Source: Apostichopus japonicus
Taxonomy: Eukaryota > Echinodermata > Holothuroidea > Aspidochirotida > Stichopodidae
Direction: 5' to 3'
Assembly: GCF_037975245.1 (NCBI RefSeq)
Contig: NC_092578.1
Location: 12,878,321-12,942,320, forward strand
Length of the DNA: 64,000 bases
Position numbers and translations under genes: made by a program. Shown piece after piece: positions 11,598 to 23,859 of the stretch. Every line of letters starts with the position of its first letter. Within the stretch, counting starts at the first letter, position 1. The notes beneath the pieces are model-generated. The model did no database searches. It saw only the letters and a list, made by a program, of their open reading frames with translations, and was not told where the DNA came from.

Positions 11598-11795
11598 CGA
11601 GGAGGGGAATGTCCGGGGGAAAACTGTCCGGGGCAATTGTCAGGGGGGGGGGAATTATCATGGTTGGGAATTGTCCGGAGTGGGAATTCTCTGGGGAACA
11701 ATTGCCAGGATTGGGCATTGTCCGAGGGGAATCGTCCGGGGGAGGGGGTATCGTCCCTGGAAGGGGGGATTCGTCCAAGGGGAGTTGTTCGGGAG
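11598..11795 (+). repeat. G-rich minisatellite of GGGAATTGTCCG-like monomers (copy 1)
   Basis: About a dozen degenerate monomers of 15-20 bp share a gggaattgtccgg core. Length and G-run size differ between copies. The open frames on both strands here are translations of the repeat and are not genes. Confidence 0.75.
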
Positions 11796-12859
11796 CCCGT
11801 ACAAGAGTGGATGACATACTTATATGTAAGTGTATAGGAAGTTCATGCTGAGAGAAAGGGGCCCGGCCTGCGGTTTTGAGAGTGGTCGAATCAAGAATGA
11901 ACTATTATGTTTCTTTGGTAAAGCTGACTATTCCGCTCGATATTACTCGCCGGTAAACGTACATATAACGCAACATTTAATAATAAATACGACAGAGAGA
12001 ATAAATAAAAATAACAATTGTTCCAATATAGATTTATTCCAAATATCGTTTATTTCCGAACTGTTTAAGTGTATTTGTGTGTAAACCATTAGTACTTCCC
12101 GTCACCATGTTACGATGTAACACCCATTACACGCTTCGGTTCGGTTTTCCTTGCGTTCAAAGAGTAAGATCTGAGGATAAAAACGACGAAAATTTCAAAT
12201 TTTCAAACTTAATCCTTGAAAACATTTGTACCGTATGTAAAACACTATACTTATTCACGATAAAGGTACTATAATCTATATAGGTACATAGGCCATATAT
12301 TAAAGTGTTATGCCTACAAAAACGTCCCACAGTGAATTTTTGTCCGGCCCTCATTCAGTGAAAGAGAACCGTAAGCAAAATATTTGAATAATGTAGTATT
12401 TAGATTTGTTATATTGTTATCCCCCTCCCCCCCCCCCCCACACGATTCCTATGCCCCTGGTTGAGGATAACGATGTACTTGCACATGTACTTGCAAATAT
12501 ATATATATATATATGTATATATACTATTCACAACATATATTTCATACTATATCTACGACTATCAATGGTAACCCATGTGGTACTTGTACATGGTATATTT
12601 AAAGTTACACACGACTTGGCAAACAGGCAAAAGTAACATATATGTCTAATTTGCTTCTCCTAACAGAATAAACAAGTATCCGCACTATCGATGCATTTCA
12701 CATAATCTAACTTACACTTCTTCATCTATAGGGTTCATGTCCGTCAGACATCATTACACAGAACTACACTGGGCAGTTGAACCACTACAGTAACATGTCA
12801 TCCTCGAAGTGGGCCTATAAATAGTACCGGATGCCCAAGTGTGGCCATTCCTGGTGCAA

Positions 12860-13029
12860 TCAGCATCTGTGTATAGAAATATACATACAATATACAAGTA
12901 TCTGTCTGTTTGCTCTGTTAGGCTCTACGAATGTAATTATGATTGGTTCAGACAAGAGTTCATCGATACAGATCGTACAACACCCACAGTAATTAACTCC
13001 TTCTGGACAGCTAGTCCATATTTGAGTCA
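12860..13029 (-). CDS. Putative Cys-rich second exon of the secreted peptide (copy 2)
   Basis: On the minus strand an acceptor-like gggtttttag is followed by TG, which completes the phase-1 A from the signal exon. The frame then stays open for 55 codons to a TGA at 12,860. The segment contains CPEGVNYCGCCTIC, that is C-x6-C-x-C-C-x2-C, reminiscent of the GCGCC core of IGFBP-type domains. The last 30 codons are rich in Ile/Tyr and may not be coding; a weak donor (GTAGAG) after ACATTC could end the exon earlier. The polypyrimidine tract is weak, so exon status is tentative. In this copy the upstream signal exon is frameshifted. Confidence 0.3.
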
Positions 13030-14009
13030 CTAAAAACCCGGCCGCAGTCACAGTATGAATTCCACACAAATATAGTCCGCTCACCTCTATATAACAACTG
13101 TATATGGTTCCATATACTTTGTCGTGCTGGATCAACGGAAAGGCAAGTACATAAATGCTTCCAAACTATCGTATGGCCAACTTCATAAACTATCGTGTTA
13201 GGTAACAAACCAAACTAGTTACTACTGGGTATCTTCATGTATATACTTGTAGTATTCTGTACCATGGCCTTTCACAAACGATAATATATTATACGCTGTA
13301 TTCCAAAGCCATAGAACGATCTAGTTGTGCTTCCACGGACTTAAGTTTTCACTCCAACACCAATAGCTACCGATATTTTTGGTAACCAATCTGCAAAAGT
13401 TGTGCTAATTATAGCATTTTGCCATGTGGCAGGAAAGTACAATTTTAAGGACTTATATTAACCCAAGCTAGGGTGTGCTATGGCCAGCCAATGAGGTCAC
13501 AATGAGCTGTCTTCTACGCTTTGTCGTAACAAACAAACATCGAAGCGACCATGTGAGGCAGACAGGGGCAGAAATTCGACAACGCGACATTAAAGTTGCC
13601 GACAATGTGAAGAATACACTATAGACCGTACCCTTTGCAGTGGTTACGTCTTAGTAGCCCCCCAATCAAATTTTGTTGGTGAAAATTCGGGAAATATGCT
13701 GAGAATTTGTCGGGCACCTACTGAAAGAAAAATAAATTGCAATGTGTTTTTCAATGATTAAACTTATATTATTAATATCATTATTATTTTAACGACTCCC
13801 CAAAAATGGTAATAACACGGCAAAATGATTGTATGTAATTGGCATGCGATGAACTAACCAATTAATGCATGCCTATATGATATGTACATTAAGATGTTGA
13901 ACGCGCGCGGAGCGCTCGAACAAGTCGTTACAGCCCCTCCCCCCCCCCCCAATCAAATTGGGCTCCTACGCCAATGCCTGTTATGCCTGCATTTTATGAA
14001 AGCACTTAC

Positions 14010-14072
14010 TGATGGTTGATACGGCAACGACCGCCAACACCACAAGAAAAAGGCAAACGTCTTCAGATTCAT
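14010..14072 (-). pseudogene. Signal-peptide exon with 1-bp deletion (copy 2)
   Basis: This is the same exon as at 4174-4237. It has lost one base in the Leu/Val-coding stretch, so the hydrophobic core is frameshifted after about ten residues (MNLKTFAFFL then a different frame). The start and the GTAAGT donor are unchanged. If the gene is real, this copy is non-functional, unless the deletion is a sequencing error. Confidence 0.45.
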
Positions 14073-16410
14073 CTTGAGTAAAATTTGTCTTCTGCTTGAC
14101 TGAGGAAATAAGGAAATGAGGTGTTTGTTTGAACATATACAACACACTTTATGTGTCAAGAGACATATATAGACACATTTCACAGGGATAGCTGAAGATT
14201 GAGTCGGGGGAAGTGGTGCGCACACAGAGAGAGGTAGTGGGACGTGGGACTTTTATTTGAGCGAGCAAGGCACAAAATTACCGGAACATTTCTGAAGAAA
14301 ACAATCCCACACTTCCCTGAATCCCTGTCTGATATACGTGAGCAAATTCACCCAAACTGAAAATAGGCCTATAGTCATACACCGTACGAATTGACCGGCA
14401 TCCCATCGCAAAATGTATAGCGTAAAATGTGATGCAGTATATTTGCCTATTTATTCAGTAATTGCAAATGAGTGACCCCCCCCCCCCTCACACACACAGC
14501 GAGGATCCGTCGGCAATGGGCATTATTCTTTGCAAATACTTTGGGAAGAAAAGCACAAACGGCGAGCTGCAATATGATTCATTCATATTTGCATCAAAAC
14601 CCGACATAATTCCAAAATCGCTGAACAACTCAACCGATATCTGCACAATATAGCTGCAATCATGAGCTGCATATATAGATGCAAGAATGTTTTCAGACAA
14701 TGGTTAAGGGACTATTAGCCAATCAAATTACGGGAAATTTGTAAATGCATCATTGACTGTTTTTAGCTTGAAAATCTCTGAGATGGAAATATTGTTAACT
14801 GTGCCGTGCGGGGTTGAAATGTTATTTACTTGTTTTCAAAGTCAAACAAATTCAATCATCGTAGGATTGGAAGAAATTTTGATTCTTTTGTGAAGAATTT
14901 GTGCTTCTTTTTGGTAAACAAAAAGATGTTCATTCCAAAATCTGTTTTGTTATATTTTGCATATATACAACTCTATAGTATTAGTAGATTTTGATGTCCA
15001 GTTCATAATACTGAAATCAACAGTCACAAAATGTGCAATTCTATTGCAGGGCGAAAATTGCTACATAAATTTGGTCAATTGCTATACAATACCAATTATA
15101 TGTAGCATTGTTTTTGCTTCGCAAAAATAGGGCAATCATATACATTGTCGACCAAATTCAGAAATGTATCATAGAGATCTTATTAAAACATTTTTTTTTC
15201 AGTTTGGAGCGCTCGATATGTCGCTAAACGTTGAAATACACTATGATGACCTGCTACACACCAAACGGTGTAAAGTTTAACAAGAAATAGAGAATGAAAT
15301 ATAATAATATAAATCGAGAGGGAAAAAATGTTAATATGTAATAATGATGAGAAGTGTCTTGTATCGTATTGTTCAAGTTACTTTCAAAATAAAAAGCACA
15401 AACGGGAATCTTTTACCAGGTTTTCGAAATAAGACAAGAACAGTTGTTGAATACTATATCAGCATTGCACACAAATATTCTAGAAAGCCCCTCCCCTCCC
15501 CCCCCCCCCTCTCTTACTCCCTGTCCAAAATTGACTGTCAGTTTTACTCAAACTTGAGAAAAAACTTTTACTTCTATCCATTTAGTATTTTGCTTTACTA
15601 ATGTCCTGAATAGACTAAATTTACATTTCTTAACGTCTACATGGGAATCATTATGGAGGTCTGGAAAAGTAAAATTTGAATATTTTTAGTAAGTTTAGCA
15701 ATCCAAATTTGGTGGCCGATAAGTCGGCAATTGATTCACTTACTGCAGTGATTCAAGAAATAGTGAAAATATGTACACACATCTAATATGAAAACATAAG
15801 ATAATATTATATAATAGTGGGTCTGTACTAATGATGAGATGTGTTGCAATCGTTAGGTACATTCTGAAACGATTTTGCCACTGATGGAGACACCTACTTG
15901 CAGTTTATTTGTACAAAAGAGCTTTAAGCTTAATTTGGATGAAGGATACAGTCTAAGAGTTAAAGAAATATTAATGAGGATACAAATTGTGAGAGTCAAA
16001 GAAAATTAATTGCTGCAAATTGAATAGAGTTGAAATATTTTATTATATATACAGTAGTGAAACTATAGGCTTTTATAGAAGCTATGAAAATATGAAAGAA
16101 ACTTACCGAGTTTGGTTGGAGCTGTATATCTTCTCACAGTTAATATGAAAATTTCACTATGAATGCTCTTCTTTTAAGTGATTTTTAAAAATTGATTTTG
16201 GTGTTTTCAATACGACACGTCTCTTTCTAGGGCGCCAGGGCGGCTGCAAAAATTAATTTATTTTGTTGTTTTCAATACGACATGTCCTTTCTAGGACGCC
16301 AGGGCGGCTGCAAAATGAAATCTTTTGCTGGTTGTGTGCTTTCTAATCTGGTTATTGGAGCAGGGAGTTGTTATGGAACCCTGATCCCCTGTTCGGAGTG
16401 TAAGGCACGA

Positions 16411-16461
16411 CCAGTGACCTCTACCAGTGACCTCTACCAGTGACCTCTACTGGTAGAGGTC
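16411..16461 (+). repeat. 14-bp minisatellite (copy 2, 3 repeats)
   Basis: Same array as at 6587-6650 but one repeat shorter. The terminal inverted copy is retained. Confidence 0.85.
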
Positions 16462-17360
16462 AACCTGTCAATGTGCATATCACATAGGCATGCATCGGTT
16501 ATTATATCGCATGCTATTAGCATACAATCATTTGCCGTGTTATTACCCTCCCATATTGGTTGTAACTATTGGGGGAAGTAGTTACAATAATAATGATCAT
16601 AATAATATCAATTTAACCATTGAAAGTCACTTTGTAAATTATTTTTCTTTCAGTAGGTGCCCGAAAAGTTATCAGCATATTGCCCGAATTTTCACAAACA
16701 TTTTTGGTTGGGGTGCTGCAGCCCCCCAGCTCACCCCCTCCCCGCCTCCTAGGCCTATGCAACTATATGGAGACTTGAACACCAATCATATTAGCCGAGG
16801 CAATCTTGCATTTTTGCGGATTTATTTTTTGCTCAAGGTCCCCAAATAGTGAGTACTTTAAAAATTATTTGTCGAGGCCTGAGAAGAAGCAAGTTGTATT
16901 TGGTAGATATCAATTTGTATGCTGAATACAAGGACAGCGTCCATTTGGGTTATCAGCTGCAAAAGTGAATATTGTTTGTCATATCTCAATGCTTTTTACA
17001 GGACTTCTCTGAAGTATGTGGCTTATCCTGGCTATACGCTACAGCATAGTGTGTCACGTTCATATAACATTATTCATGTAGCATCATCGAAACCAACATG
17101 CAGTTTTTCTGCCTGGTTTAGAATATCTGAAAAGTCCTAGCGACTATGGCAAATCCATATGGGACAAACAACGCATAATATATCCCCGCATAAATACGAA
17201 TCTATGCGCGTAAATTCGAATAAATACGCGTATTAAATCAGGCAATAACTGATATGTCTTATAGCTTTCACAAACGAGTTATCACTTGGAAGCCTCGCCA
17301 GTGCAATAAATGAGAGATTACGAATTTAGTCTCTATTGACGTACACCCAGGCCAAACGTA

Positions 17361-17623
17361 TATGGCAAGCCACGTGGGACAAACACCGCGTAACATATCC
17401 GCGTATTAATTTGAATATATACGCGAATTAATTTGAATATATCCGTGTATTAATTCGAATATATCACGTACATAACTCAAATACATATTAGGATTAAATT
17501 CAAATATATACACGTATTAATTCGAATATATACACGTATTAAATCATGCTGTTGTCTATATCAAGTGCGTTTATATATATATATATTACTGTATGCGGTG
17601 TTTGTCCCACATGGCTTGCCATA
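17361..17623. mobile_element. TIR MITE (copy 2)
   Basis: Counterpart of 7549-7809 with the same 29-bp inverted ends and AT-rich inner repeats. It differs mainly in the length of the TA run. Confidence 0.8.
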
Positions 17624-17650
17624 CGCAACTCACCACATATAACCTGCGAC

Positions 17651-19056
17651 CAGGGACGTAGCTAATGCCTGGCGATTAGGGGGGGGGGGGGGGTGTAGTG
17701 GCTGAAATTCCAACTGGATGGGTTTTGAAGCCAGAAAATTCCGACTGCTGCCTTGTTGGTAAAATCGAGAGGTTTCTCAACATCATGGATTTCTCGTCCA
17801 CTGTACAATTGAGATAATCAGTTGTAACTATAGTTAAACCTAGCCTAGGGCGCAATGGAATTTGGAAAAGCCGATATTTTGAAGAATATAATTTGTACAA
17901 CAAAAAATGAAGGTGATCATCAATAAGTTAAAAATCCTTAGATGCGATCTGGTGCAATGTTTTGCCAGTTTCATAATTATCATATGATATCATATTATCA
18001 GCAGATTTTGTTTCCGGTTTAAGTAATTCTTTTACATGTTCTTTTACATATTATATCAAAAAGACAAACATAGTGCTCTTTTACAATTTTTCCAGTAGGA
18101 TGATTCTTGTTTATTGTCCAATGTCTAGACTTTAATACATTTGACGAACTTAACTGATGGACAATATAAACTTTCATATTTAGCAGTGTAATAATTATTT
18201 ATAGGAAGCGCGTATCACGTACGATTGATAGCTTAGCTTCATAACATGCTGTTCGTGCAACAACTTATGACGAATCATAGAAAGGATGAGAACGCCCGTT
18301 GTCGTCGTCGTTGTGCATACAGTTAGTAACTTTCCATCGAGTGCGGGTAGGTAGGCTATATTTATTTTATTACGCAGTGGCCAACTGTAGGCTGGTAATT
18401 GGCTATAGGCTAGGGTTAGCTAATTGCATCTGCCAAACTAAGTAGCTGAATCAGTAGGCTGAATGTTACTACGATTATATTTGAGTTAACGGAGCTGACG
18501 AGTAACAAGGTCAAAAGAGCACTGACAAAATACCATACAAAAAACCAACAGTTTATAAAAAATTTTCGACAGTGAAAGGGGCGGGGGGGGGGGGAGGAGC
18601 AGTTGCTCCCATTGCTCTCCCCTGGCTACGTCACTGATATATACTGAACTTACTTGAAGCTATTGAACAGGGTCAACCCACCCAATAGCAAAATAAGTAC
18701 ATAAATAAACCGAATTGAAGTTGGCGAACGTTGTACGGTAGTTCTATTAGGCATTTTGGTTTTAGAGTATTCAAAATTACACGAAGTTTTGTATGGTGGA
18801 GTATAAGGATCGCGAGAAACAATTTCTCAAAGTGGCAAGGAACACGTGGTAAATATGACTGATTAAAGGTCAATTTTGACCGATTTGTTTAATTTTTAGG
18901 TCATTGACAGTACAGGAATATATCTAGGTAAATTAGAGTGCGACAGTCGGAAATTCCGACTGTCGCACTCCAATTTTCCAACTATCGTCAGTTTTACCAA
19001 GTTTATGGGTGAGACACCCCCATGCCCCCCCCCCCCCCCCTCTAGCGACGTCACTG
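17651..19056. mobile_element. hAT-like element, TSD CCTGCGAC (copy 2)
   Basis: Counterpart of 7837-9248. Target duplications are at 17,643-17,650 and 19,057-19,064. It differs from copy 1 mostly in poly-G/poly-C length. Confidence 0.8.
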
Positions 19057-21397
19057 CCTGCGACCCATCTTTGGACGCCAACAATCTGGCCACAATGGAC
19101 GCGTACGGTTTTCAGACTGATGAATATGCATTATGAGAGATTTCTTGGGGGTTCCCCCAAAAATCAAAACCCCAGCTGAAAGTCACACTATTCAAAGTCA
19201 TAGGCTACGTGAGGATTAAAAAGGACCCGTTACATAAGAAAATGAGCGCAGCGAGACTGTAAAAATAGGAAGCATCGTAAGCAACATTTGGAAAGTTTAG
19301 AGTATGTAATGAGAATTGCTCGCCTTCAGTGTGAGTTTATTGTTCGGACGTTTTGCATTTAGATCAGGTATTTTGTTTAATTTTTCAAATGTATCGGTAG
19401 TTTATCTGTATTGCACAGACCAGATCCGCGAAAAAAATTATCTCAAACTATGTGTGGCCTGGACCAAGATTATATTGTGTAAAATACTATGCTTCGGTAG
19501 ATTCTACGCAATGGCACAGGGAGTATTATTTTGTACGCAGAAAGACAAGAGTCTGTGCTTTGGTACAGCTTATAAATACCTTGACGGTTTGAGTGAATAC
19601 CTTTTCTCTCCATGAACACCCTTCCGCCTAAATATGTGTGTGTGTTAAATCACCATTATTACTATTATTATAACGCTTTATACACTTTGTAATGACTAAC
19701 CATAGACCTAGACTTACATGCATACTGTGTCAGAATTTGATAACTTTGTCATTTTATGCTAAGACTTTGATGATTAAAAGTATTTCCTTGAAGTATAATT
19801 AAGCATGGTATATATTACAGTGCTTATTATAATATAAGTAGGCACTTAACCAGAGCTGTTCAATATAAATAATAAAAAGATACAAGATAAACAGCTGACC
19901 TCTTAACTCTATTTGTGCTATAAAGGGAGGAGAGCAGGGGATGGATTAAAAATTTCCAAATATTATTCGCTGAATGTCAGGACACTTAGAAGAAAAGACA
20001 AGCCATCGTCAAAGAAAGGTATAAGCACTGATACAGTGATTTTGGCCCAAATTAAATCAATCTACAAGTTGAAGCCAATTAAAGACAATTAAACACAGAT
20101 GGAGTCCTAATGAAAATATGTGGTGTTTACTCCTAGTTATGGACACAACAACAGATGGAAGAAATATCACCATATAGTTCTGTCTCAGCCTTTCTTATAA
20201 TTTTTCTGTGTATATTATGATTTGGCAGTAACTTTGTTAGAGGCCGTCTGATAATTCTACCTCATTTCAATTGCCTGCATCACATTATGTACTGAAACGG
20301 TCTTTACTGAAACAGTGCTGCTCTTTTGTTCTGTTCCTCTACCGCACTCAGTCAGACTCAGGATATCTTCCTACCCCCTCCCTATTCCCTCCCCTCTGCC
20401 CTCCCCTTTTCCTGTCCCTTCCGCACACTCACAAAGTAAAGATTAAAATACCAAGTTCTGGTGTTCAAAGTAGAAACTGATAGATTAGAATAGAATTTTT
20501 TTACGTTAAATTTTACGCATTTTGCATGCATGGTAACTGACTTTTGCCAAATTTGTTCGCGCGATTCACGTGTACTAGCTAGGTTGATAAGCGTGATAGT
20601 TTTTTCTCCCTTTCTATGCACGATATCTAGCTACCACAACATTTTCCGAGGGCTTCGCTCGCCGCACTAGCGACACTGTTTTGGTGACAGTCCTTTCATC
20701 GGCCCACTTCGTATGCATGGTAGCCAGCAACTACACCATTTTCTCTACGCTCACTAGCTGCACTTCTGCTGTCAGTGATACCTTGCGCATTTTTCATGCA
20801 TGAAACCTGGATATCAGAACTTTTCGCTCGCTTCGCGCGCGTTTTCATCATTGGTATCACGCATCCTTGATGTAGGCTACATCATAAACTTTCACTCCAA
20901 CATGACCTATATACGACTCCTAATGCAACCATTCTAAATACTCGCCGTTTTGCTCGCGCTTTGAGCTATGAGCCAAAATGTTACTTTTTAAACTTTTGAT
21001 CGACTTGTGATTGATGGTCAGATGCGTGTGCAGAAATTTCCACGGGGGGGGGGGGGTCAAACATGTGATTAAATGTAGTGACTGCAATACTGGGGGAGGG
21101 TTCTAAGTGGAGGGGGTGTCCCCCTCCCCTTTTAGAGATATTTTAATAAGGAAGTGTACTTAGATGCAAACTGGTGCAGTATTATGCCATTTGTTGTAGT
21201 AAATTATCTTCATTATTTAGCCAACATTTTCGAGCAGGCCCCCTCCCTGCACACGCCCCTGATGGTGCATTCAACAGTAGTATACTTCCGTAAGTCAGTA
21301 ACTGTTGCAGTTAGTTCTAGGTTCACCCCCATTTTTACTAGACTAATAGCCTAAACCCCGCCTACATCGGCTGTCAATCAATCGTCGAAATTTCCGA

Positions 21398-21592
21398 GGA
21401 GGGGAATGTCCGGGGGAAAACTGTCCGGGACAATTGTCAAGGGGGGGGGGGGGAATTATCATGGTTGGGAATTGTCTGGAGTGGGAATTCTCTGGGGAAC
21501 AATTGCCAGGATTGGGAATTGTCCGAGGGGAATCGTCCGGGGGGGGTAATCGTCCGGGGGGGGGATTCGTCCAAGGGGAGTTGTTCGGAAGC
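21398..21592 (+). repeat. G-rich minisatellite (copy 2)
   Basis: Counterpart of 11,598-11,795 with different G-run lengths. No coding meaning is inferred. Confidence 0.7.
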
Positions 21593-22648
21593 CCGTACAA
21601 GAGTGGATGGCATACTTATATGTAAGTGTATAGGAAGTTCATGCTGAGAGAAAGGGGACCGGCCTGCGGTTTTGAGAGTGGTCGAATCAAGAATGAACTA
21701 TTATGTTTCTTTGGTAAAGCTGACTATTCCGCTCGATATTACTCGCCGATAAACGTACATATAACGCAATATTTAATAATAAATACGACAGAGAGAATAA
21801 ATAAAAATAACAATTGTTCCAATATAGATTTATTCCAAATATCGTTTTTTCCGAACTGTTTAAGTGTATTTGTGTGTAAACCATTAGTACTTCCGGTCAC
21901 CATGTTACGATGTAACACCCATTACACGCTTCGGTTCGGTTTTCCTTGCGTTCAAAGAGTAAGATCTGAGGATAAAAACGACGAAAATTTCAAATTTTCA
22001 AACTTAATCCTTGAAAACATTTGTACCGTATGTAAAACACTATACTTATTCACGATAAAGGTACTATAATCTATATAGGTACATAGGCCATATATTAAAG
22101 TGTTATGCCTACAAAAACGTCCCACAGTGAATTTTTGTCCGGCCCTCATTCAGTGAAAGAGAACCGTAAGCAAAATATTTGAATAATGTAGTATTTAGAT
22201 TTGTTATATTGTTATCCCCCTCCCCCCCCCCCACACGATTCCTATGCCCCTGGTTGAGGATAACGATGTACTTGCACATGTACTTGCAAATATATATATA
22301 TATATATATATACTATTCACAACATATATTTTATACTATATCTACGACTATCGATGGTAATCCATGTGGTACTTGTACATGGTATATTTAAAGTTACACA
22401 CGACTTGGCAAACAGGCAAAAGTAACATATATGTCTAATTTGCTTCTCCTAACAGAATAAACAAGTATCCCCACTATCGATGCATTTCACATAATCTAAC
22501 TTACACTTCTTCATCTATAGGGTTCATGTCCGTCAGACATCATTACACAGAACTACACTGGGCAGTTGAACCACTACAGTAACATGTCATCCTCGAAGTG
22601 GGCCTATAAACAGTACCAGATGCCCAAGTGTGGCCATTCCTGGTGCAA

Positions 22649-22818
22649 TCAGCATCTGTGTATAGAAATATACATACAATATACAAGTATCTGTCTGTTT
22701 GCTCTGTTAGGCTCTACGAATGTAATTATGATTGGTTCAGACAAGAGTTCATCGATACAGATCGTACAACACCCACAGTAGTTAACTCCTTCTGGACAGC
22801 TAGTCCATATTTGAGTCA
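22649..22818 (-). CDS. Putative Cys-rich second exon of the secreted peptide (copy 3)
   Basis: Same segment as 12,860-13,029 and intact. Joined to the signal exon at 23,796-23,859 it would give a 77-residue product. That product would have a signal peptide, seven Cys (five in the C-x6-C-x-C-C-x2-C cluster) and an acidic DEL-x-SEP stretch. The intron would be 977 bp and contains the inverted dispersed repeat. The function is unknown. Resemblance to IGFBP-like or other small secreted Cys-rich modules rests only on the Cys spacing. Confidence 0.33.
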
Positions 22819-23795
22819 CTAAAAACCCGGCCGCAGTCACAGTATGAATTCCACACAAATATAGTCCGCCCACCTCTATATAACAACTGTATATGGTTCC
22901 ATATACTTTGTCGTGCTGGATCAACGGAAAGGCAAGTACATAAATGCTTCCAAACTATCGTATGGCCAACTTCATAAAATATCGTGTTAGGTAACAAACC
23001 AAACTAGTTACTACTGGGTATCTTCATGTATATACTTGTAGTATTCTGTACCATGGCCTTTCACAAATGATAACATATTATACGCTGTATTCCAAAGCCA
23101 TAGAACGATCTAGTTGTGCTTCCACGGACTTAAGTTTTCACTCCAACACCAATAGCTACCGATATTTTCGGTAACCAATCTGCAAAAGTTGTGCAAATTA
23201 TAGCATTTTGCCATGTGGCGGGAAAGTACAATTTTATGGACTTATATTAACCCAAGCTAGGGTGTGCTATGGCCAGCCAATGAGGTCACAATGAGCTGTC
23301 TTCTACGCTTTGTCGTAACAAACAAACATCGAAGCGACCATGTGAGGCAGACAGGGGCAGAAATTCGACAACGCGACATTAAAGTTGCCGACAATGTGAA
23401 GAATACACTATAGACCGTACCCTTTGCAGTGGTTACGTCTTAGTAGCCCCCCAATCAAATTTTGTTGGTGAAAATTCGGGAAATATGCTGAGAATTTGTC
23501 GGGCACCTACTGAAAGAAAAATAAATTGCAATGTTTTTTTCAATGATTAAACTTATATTATTAATATCATTATTATTTTAACGACTCCCCAAAAATGGTA
23601 ATAACACGGCAAAATGATTGTATGTAATTGGCATGCGATGAACTAACCATTTAATGCCTATATGATATGTACATTAAGATGTTGAACGCGCGCGGAGCGC
23701 GCGAACAAGTCGTTACAGCCCCTCCCCCCCCCCCCCAATCAAATTGGGCTCCTACGCCAATGCCTGTTATGCCTGCATTTTATGAAAGCACTTAC

Positions 23796-23859
23796 TGATG
23801 GTTGATACGGCAACGACCGCCAACACCAACAAGAAAAAGGCAAACGTCTTCAGATTCAT
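23796..23859 (-). CDS. Putative secreted-peptide gene, signal-peptide exon (copy 3, intact)
   Basis: The frame is the same as in copy 1: 21 codons beginning MNLKTFAFFLLVLAVVAV, ending in phase 1 at a GTAAGT donor. The upstream acceptor-like pyrimidine run and TATA-like box are kept, although an a-to-g change makes the leader slightly different. This copy has the best case for being a functional gene in the window, because its downstream Cys-rich segment is also intact. Confidence 0.45.

Larger units (their letters stand above)
1..11915. repeat. Array unit copy 1 (enlarged by two insertions)
   Basis: This is the first copy in the window. Compared with copies 2 and 3 it has two extra blocks: a TIR element at 304-2090 and a MITE at 2494-2860 with its target duplication. 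It has also lost about 45 bp near 3215, which removes the Cys-rich segment seen in copies 2 and 3. Apart from the sub-elements annotated separately, the stretches 4440-6370 and 9260-11,590 show only AT-rich, non-coding-looking sequence with short open frames that do not resemble known proteins. Confidence 0.9.
11916..21711. repeat. Array unit copy 2
   Basis: This is a 9,796-bp copy without large private insertions and the best guide to the basic unit. It differs from copy 3 by scattered single-base changes, homopolymer length changes and minisatellite repeat number. Stretches without annotated sub-elements (for example 14,240-16,190 and 19,070-21,390) show no recognisable gene. Confidence 0.9.

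Noticed and set aside
11554..11851. Pro- or Gly-rich frames on both strands
   Set aside because: They are translations of the G-rich minisatellite, and lengths differ between copies.
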